Assembly (NCBI RefSeq): GCF_964340395.1
Contig: NC_135566.1
Location: 12,468,001-12,532,000 of the forward strand
From: Glandiceps talaboti
Taxonomy: Eukaryota > Hemichordata > Enteropneusta > Spengelidae
Direction: 5' to 3'
Length of the DNA: 64,000 nt
A model generated the notes under the pieces. It was not told the DNA's origin. It saw only the letters and a list, made by a program, of their open reading frames with translations, and did not search any database. The position numbers and the translations under genes are program-made. This document shows, piece after piece, positions 59,521-64,000 of this stretch. Position 1 is the stretch's first letter, and each line of letters opens with the position of its first letter.

Positions 59521-59940
59521 GCAAAAAAAAAAAAAAAAAAGTGTTTCCGATAGCCCAACCGACCCTAGTTTAAACCCCCAAACCTAAACAGATTTTGGCA
59601 TACAAAAAGGTAAAATGGTAACAATTTACTTCTATTTCCGTGCACATCTTCATTCCTTTGCCTCATCTGTGGTCACTTTTTTGGAAAAAAATTGTATTCC
59701 AAAGAAAAACAAGGTCAGTATACAGCCTGCACAACATGTTCGCCTATTCAACTTGTGTTTTCATTTACTTCTTTTACACCTAATCAAACTCTCACATAAG
59801 TATTGTGACCGACGAGTATCTTATCTTTGGGTCCAAGTAATGTTTACAAGATTAAAAGTACAATAAATTACAATTCTGACCTACCTACCCTATTTTCTCT
59901 GAAGTCATGTTATTGGAAACAAACTTTTTTTTTATTTTGC
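59521..59940. mobile_element. Inverted-repeat element bounded by A/T runs, family 2
   Basis: A poly-A run, then GTGTTTCCGATAGCCCAACC at the left. At the right, CTACCTACCCTATTTTCTCT is followed by GTTATTGGAAACAAAC and poly-T. The two ends are inverted relative to each other (ATCGGAAACAC / ATTGGAAACAAAC). Related ends lie at 48027-48070 and 51838-51885. Confidence 0.5.
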
Positions 59941-60480
59941 CTTATGTAACTACAAGCTTTGGCAACAACAATGGATCTTTTAGTCTAGGGGATACTAAAA
60001 ACCCACTTTGAATTAGGATTACCAGGTAAGATAAACAGTTGTCTGACAGACTTATCGGAAAAGTTAGCCCAGAACAAAAAGAATAAAGTTATGTAATCAT
60101 CATGGCTCCACTGATAAGTTAACACTAATATCAAAACATGGGATTGAAACCCAGGCTGTTAAAAGTCAAAAGGCAAAAATTGCTTATTTGTGTAAAATAT
60201 CTATATACCATGCACAATTTGATGAGTATATGGTACAGCTGAAATCTATCTCACATTGTTTTACTTTACCAGCTTGTTCTGCAGAATTATATATTCATAT
60301 ATCCTCCAATATTTTTCTTCAGTCAGCTGAAAAATGCTTGTGATAAAAAAGCTATCAACTCATGGTAACAAAACCCCAATTCACTCCCATTGATCTTAGA
60401 TGAATAAAACAATATCTAAATATTTCGTGTAAGGAGTGATTCAATACTGCAGTACTTAAATATGAAGTTATATGATAGAA

Positions 60481-60627
60481 CCCCATGACGTGCGAGTGCA
60501 AGTGTGGCGTACGTGGGATATTTGCACGGGTGCTTCCAGTGGTCGCTGTGAAAGTGCAGCAGAAAACGCTGCAAGCATGAGTGCAAATACCTCTGGGTAT
60601 CCACACTTGCACTCACATGGCATGAGG
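60481..60627. mobile_element. Foldback element sharing its arms with the GPCR-array spacers
   Basis: The left arm (reverse complement CCACACTTGCACTCGCACGT) pairs with the right arm CCACACTTGCACTCACATGG. The same arm sequence occurs singly in spacers at 686-712 (CCACACATGCACTCACGAGT) and 8655-8682. Confidence 0.6.
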
Positions 60628-61140
60628 TTGTTATTATTACATATGTTTATTCGAAACAACAAATTTCCGTAAAAATGACAATATGCAATCACGAGCTTTT
60701 GTGTAGAATGAATGGTCTTGTCCTTGTGCATATCATTTGCACACAGGTATGCAATAATGTCTTCAGTATTGCAAATACCACTAGTATGCGCGCACACCGG
60801 TGCAAATAATCTCTGGTACTTATATCAATAATTATGAAATAGTAAGAACATATAACATTAATGGTGAAATATTACATACAAGTTTTTTTTTTGGTTCCTT
60901 GAAATTAATTGTAATAACTTTTAAGTTCTAAATCTGCCAATGAAATGTAAAGTTAAAGTTAAGTTATATAATTGTGTAAAAAAATTGATATCTTAATTTC
61001 ATCATTAAGTTTTGTACATAACTAGTGATTTCAAATCGTGCAGATTTCTTTTTAGATTTCAATAAATTCATTTTCTAGAAATTTGTTTCGTTTTTGAATG
61101 TTTTGGAAGAAATAATGAAGTTATGTATGTACATGTACGT

Positions 61141-61412
61141 ACACACACACACTAACATACATACATACATACATACATACATACATACATACATACATAC
61201 ATACATACATACATACATACATACATACATACATACATACATACATACATACATACATACATACATACACATGAATACATACATACATACATACATACAT
61301 ACATACATACATACATACATACAAACACACACACACACACATACATACACACATACACACATACATACATACATACATACATACATACATACATACATAC
61401 ATACATACACAC
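61141..61412. repeat. (CATA)n microsatellite
   Basis: About 270 bp of CATA repeats with CA interruptions. Confidence 0.98.
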
Positions 61413-62047
61413 ATTTTGCCTTACCTATAGCTGTTGCACTAAGAAAGCATGGAAACATGACTACATGGTGAACTAAAAACTTCAATCAGAGACAATCAGA
61501 CATGTGGAGGCTTATAAAATTATGATAATGACTTGCAGCACATTTGAGGTACACTGACTTTAAGTCTTTAGTTGAAGTCCTCAGACTCGGGTCCCTTTTT
61601 TCTTTTTGACATTTTAAAAATATTTTAACAAGGGTCTTTTTTTTTCTAAATTCTAGTAGAGAAAGAAAATTGAGAATCCACTTTTTAGAAAATGGAATTA
61701 AATTATGAGAGGGTCACATTTTACGCAACAAACAGGGCTTGATTTCGCCAGCCCTCCCCCCTTGTTACTACTGACAGCTCCCTTAGACCTAATATTTTAA
61801 CTGTCGGAGCCTCGTCAGAGACAAGTGTACCTGGGAACTTGACATTTGTAGCTCGTTTCCACAATTCTAATACTTCACCTAGATTGACATTGAATCACTG
61901 CTTAACTACATATACATGTATTACCTACCATACTAGTTCCAAAATGTATGTACACGTCAAGTAAATGTGAGTGGACGTTTAATGGAAACGTTACTGTATA
62001 GGAACTAGACTATGTAAATACTCTTGAAACTTGCATTACGTATGTAA

Positions 62048-62168
<121 letters not shown>

Positions 62169-62556
62169 CACATCATATTATAACCCCCCGACGTAAATAA
62201 TGATGGCTCCCTAAGTCAAACATCTGCGCGATGTACACAACAGTCGCTCAGCTACCCACTGCACACACACATTCAACAACGTGCATCCAGTGTTTGTACA
62301 CGTGACTTACGGTATTGTATATAATTAATAGTCAACGACGCGACGTGGGAATGTCGCACTTCAGCGTTTCACTGAATAGATCAAATATCAAATTATTAAA
62401 ACTTTACATATGATATAGAATATGATTATCAAAAGACTATACACCAGGAATTCCAAACCGTTTGTCGTTTTTGCATATGCTTCCAACATCGTCAATTTAG
62501 AACTCCAGTAAAACACACAAACTCCAGACTTTGTTATCAATGCTATGATGATATTA

Positions 62557-62559
<3 letters not shown>

Positions 62560-62601
<42 letters not shown>
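62560..62601. repeat. (ATT)n microsatellite
   Basis: About 14 ATT units; the poly-Asn frame on the other strand is an artefact. Confidence 0.97.
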
Positions 62602-62602
<1 letters not shown>

Positions 62603-63393
62603 CATATGTAGCCAACACTATGGTTTCCAACAATATTAAAGTTAAAATATTTTTTAATTGATCTTATTTTTTTTACGTACAAATACATCAAACAGTTGAT
62701 TTAATACCAAATACTGTGGAGGCACATTATTATAAACACCGAACCAATTGAGAAAATTTGACCTTCGGTTTTACAAAATAACACAACGTAAACGCTATTT
62801 CAGAAAGTTTGATAACAATGTACACGTGTAGCCGCCACATGACAAGGTCATTCACCCCAGATTATGTATAAGTTATGCTAATTAGCTTAGCTGTTCCCGC
62901 ACCAGACACCACATGAGCAGAGACACAATGCAATAGTACTAATGGAGATGCGACGCCATGCGACGCTAAGCATGCTGAGGACGAATCCATATGCTTCAGT
63001 GCGCAGCTGGCAAAGACCTGAATGAGGTGACTACTACACATCCCTCCCACATTATTCTAGACATGAATACAGACAGGAAAGAAACACCTTGTCTGTGGCA
63101 TGAACGAAATGACAAGTTTCCACACACAAAGATAACAGGATAAATGAATTGAATTTTCTTTTCTTTTCAAAATAAAATAATATTGACATAATATACATTG
63201 GTCATTGCAGAATTTTGAGTATTGGTGTGTCATATTCTTGAACGTTTCAAATTTATTTTTTCTTTGACTTGATCACATCGATGAAATATCTAACAAAATA
63301 TTTTTAAATGAACACTAAATACTGTGTTGCTGTTAAAGTCCACCTCTTCTCTCGCCGTATCATGGGTATATATTATTATATGTGATGTATGTC

Positions 63394-63401
63394 TATATAA
63401 A
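63394..63401 (+). promoter_or_regulatory. TATA-like box
   Basis: TATATAAA about 200 bp upstream of the start codon at 63595, in a suitable place for a start site near 63425. Confidence 0.4.
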
Positions 63402-63594
63402 TGAAGGAAGTGAGCGAAGTCAACACATCAATTTTACTATCATTCGTGATGGTGGTATCTGGACATAGGCATGTCTACACACGTGCAGACACGTATACCC
63501 ACTGGCAGTCCCCTATGTTGAGTGGTTGAGTCTGATTATATAATATGTCTCGCCCTGATTCGGCTGTACGCACTACAACTGTTATATTTGCAAC

Positions 63595-64000
63595 ATGGCG
63601 AGAAAGGGTAGAAAACGTGCAGCCGCTCCAAAAGTCGTCGAACCCCCTCCCCCAGCCGTTGAGGACGAAGTGGAGGAACTCCCAACAAAAAAGACAAAAC
63701 CAGAAGATGAAGTAACCGAGGAGGAACCACAAACTGTCAGTAATGGTGATGAAGAAAAGGGGGTCACGGAAGAAGGAAACGATGAGGCTCAGGCTGTTGA
63801 GGAAAATGCTGATGTAATCGATGAACCAGTGAGTGAGGAACACGCAAATGGAGATGAGAAAGAGGTTGCTGATGAAGAAACGAAAGCACCAAATGGCTTA
63901 GAGGAGACACCAGATGAGGCAGAATGCACTGAGGAAAGCCCCGAGGATGGAGATGAACACAATGGAGAGGAAGAACAAAAATGTGAAGATGAAACGAAAG
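63595..64000 (+). CDS. N-terminus of a basic-then-acidic protein, truncated by the window end
   Basis: Open for 135 codons without a stop to the last base. The ATG has a fair context (CAACATGG). The protein begins MARKGRKRAAAPKV, a basic nuclear-localisation-like stretch; a second short basic patch, TKKTKP, lies at about residues 31-36. The rest is rich in Glu and Asp with repeated motifs such as NGDEE, ANGDE and HNGEEEQ. Consistent acidic coding bias over 400 bp, no stop, and an upstream TATA-like box support a real exon. The family was not recognised. A basic patch followed by an acidic tail is seen in several nuclear proteins, including the N-terminal region of some APEX1-type endonucleases and chromatin proteins; no choice can be made from this part. 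Confidence 0.75.
   Translation, partial: MARKGRKRAAAPKVVEPPPPAVEDEVEELPTKKTKPEDEVTEEEPQTVSNGDEEKGVTEEGNDEAQAVEENADVIDEPVSEEHANGDEKEVADEETKAPNGLEETPDEAECTEESPEDGDEHNGEEEQKCEDETK

Noticed and set aside
61075-61485. Frames of YVCM / HTYI repeats
   Set aside because: Translations of the (CATA)n tract.
63475-63843. Minus-strand frames opposite the terminal gene
   Set aside because: Antisense of the acidic coding region; Ser/Phe-rich composition is the mirror of GAA/GAG codons.

Overview
The window reads as nuclear DNA of an intron-rich animal. It is AT-rich and full of microsatellites and short foldback elements. It carries a minus-strand cluster of intronless class A GPCR genes, followed by two multi-exon genes whose proteins align with vertebrate CCDC74 and MOONR (KIAA0753/OFIP/moonraker). 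The repeated GCGCCCTC motif, the local GPCR expansion and the exon structure suggest a marine invertebrate, possibly a non-vertebrate deuterostome. That placement is inference; the sequence alone does not fix the clade.

Positions 1-19.6 kb hold a tandem array of rhodopsin-family receptors, all on the minus strand. There are six open copies (A 1455-2420, B 2938-3894, C 6677-7693, D 9277-10233, E 12086-13072, F 15099-16121), one truncated pseudogene (G 18840-19469) and a 97-bp receptor fragment caught between microsatellites (14550-14646). The intergenic spacers are themselves duplicated. Copy C is a mosaic of A-like and B-like sequence, which points to gene conversion. Copy E has lost the Asp of the DRY-equivalent motif and begins with nine ATG codons in a row.

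Positions 19.6-23.5 kb are non-coding and repeat-rich. They include a ten-unit array of a 59-bp repeat whose relatives recur at 29.3 kb (one unit) and 57.5 kb (three units, reversed). From 23.7 to 38.1 kb lies a minus-strand CCDC74-like gene; eight coding exons were recognised, and one reading-phase mismatch remains between exons 4 and 5. Starting about 2.1 kb away, head to head, is a complete plus-strand MOONR gene. Its 14 coding exons (41464-57289) join without phase errors into a 987-residue protein, and a likely 5' non-coding exon lies near 40.25 kb. In vertebrates both families are tied to microtubules, centrioles and cilia, so the pair may share ciliary expression; that link is inference.

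Positions 58.4-63.4 kb are intergenic repeats (foldback elements, long CATA, TC and ATT tracts). A plus-strand gene with a TATA-like box starts at 63595. It encodes a basic N-terminus followed by a long acidic tract and runs off the window edge. Its family was not recognised.
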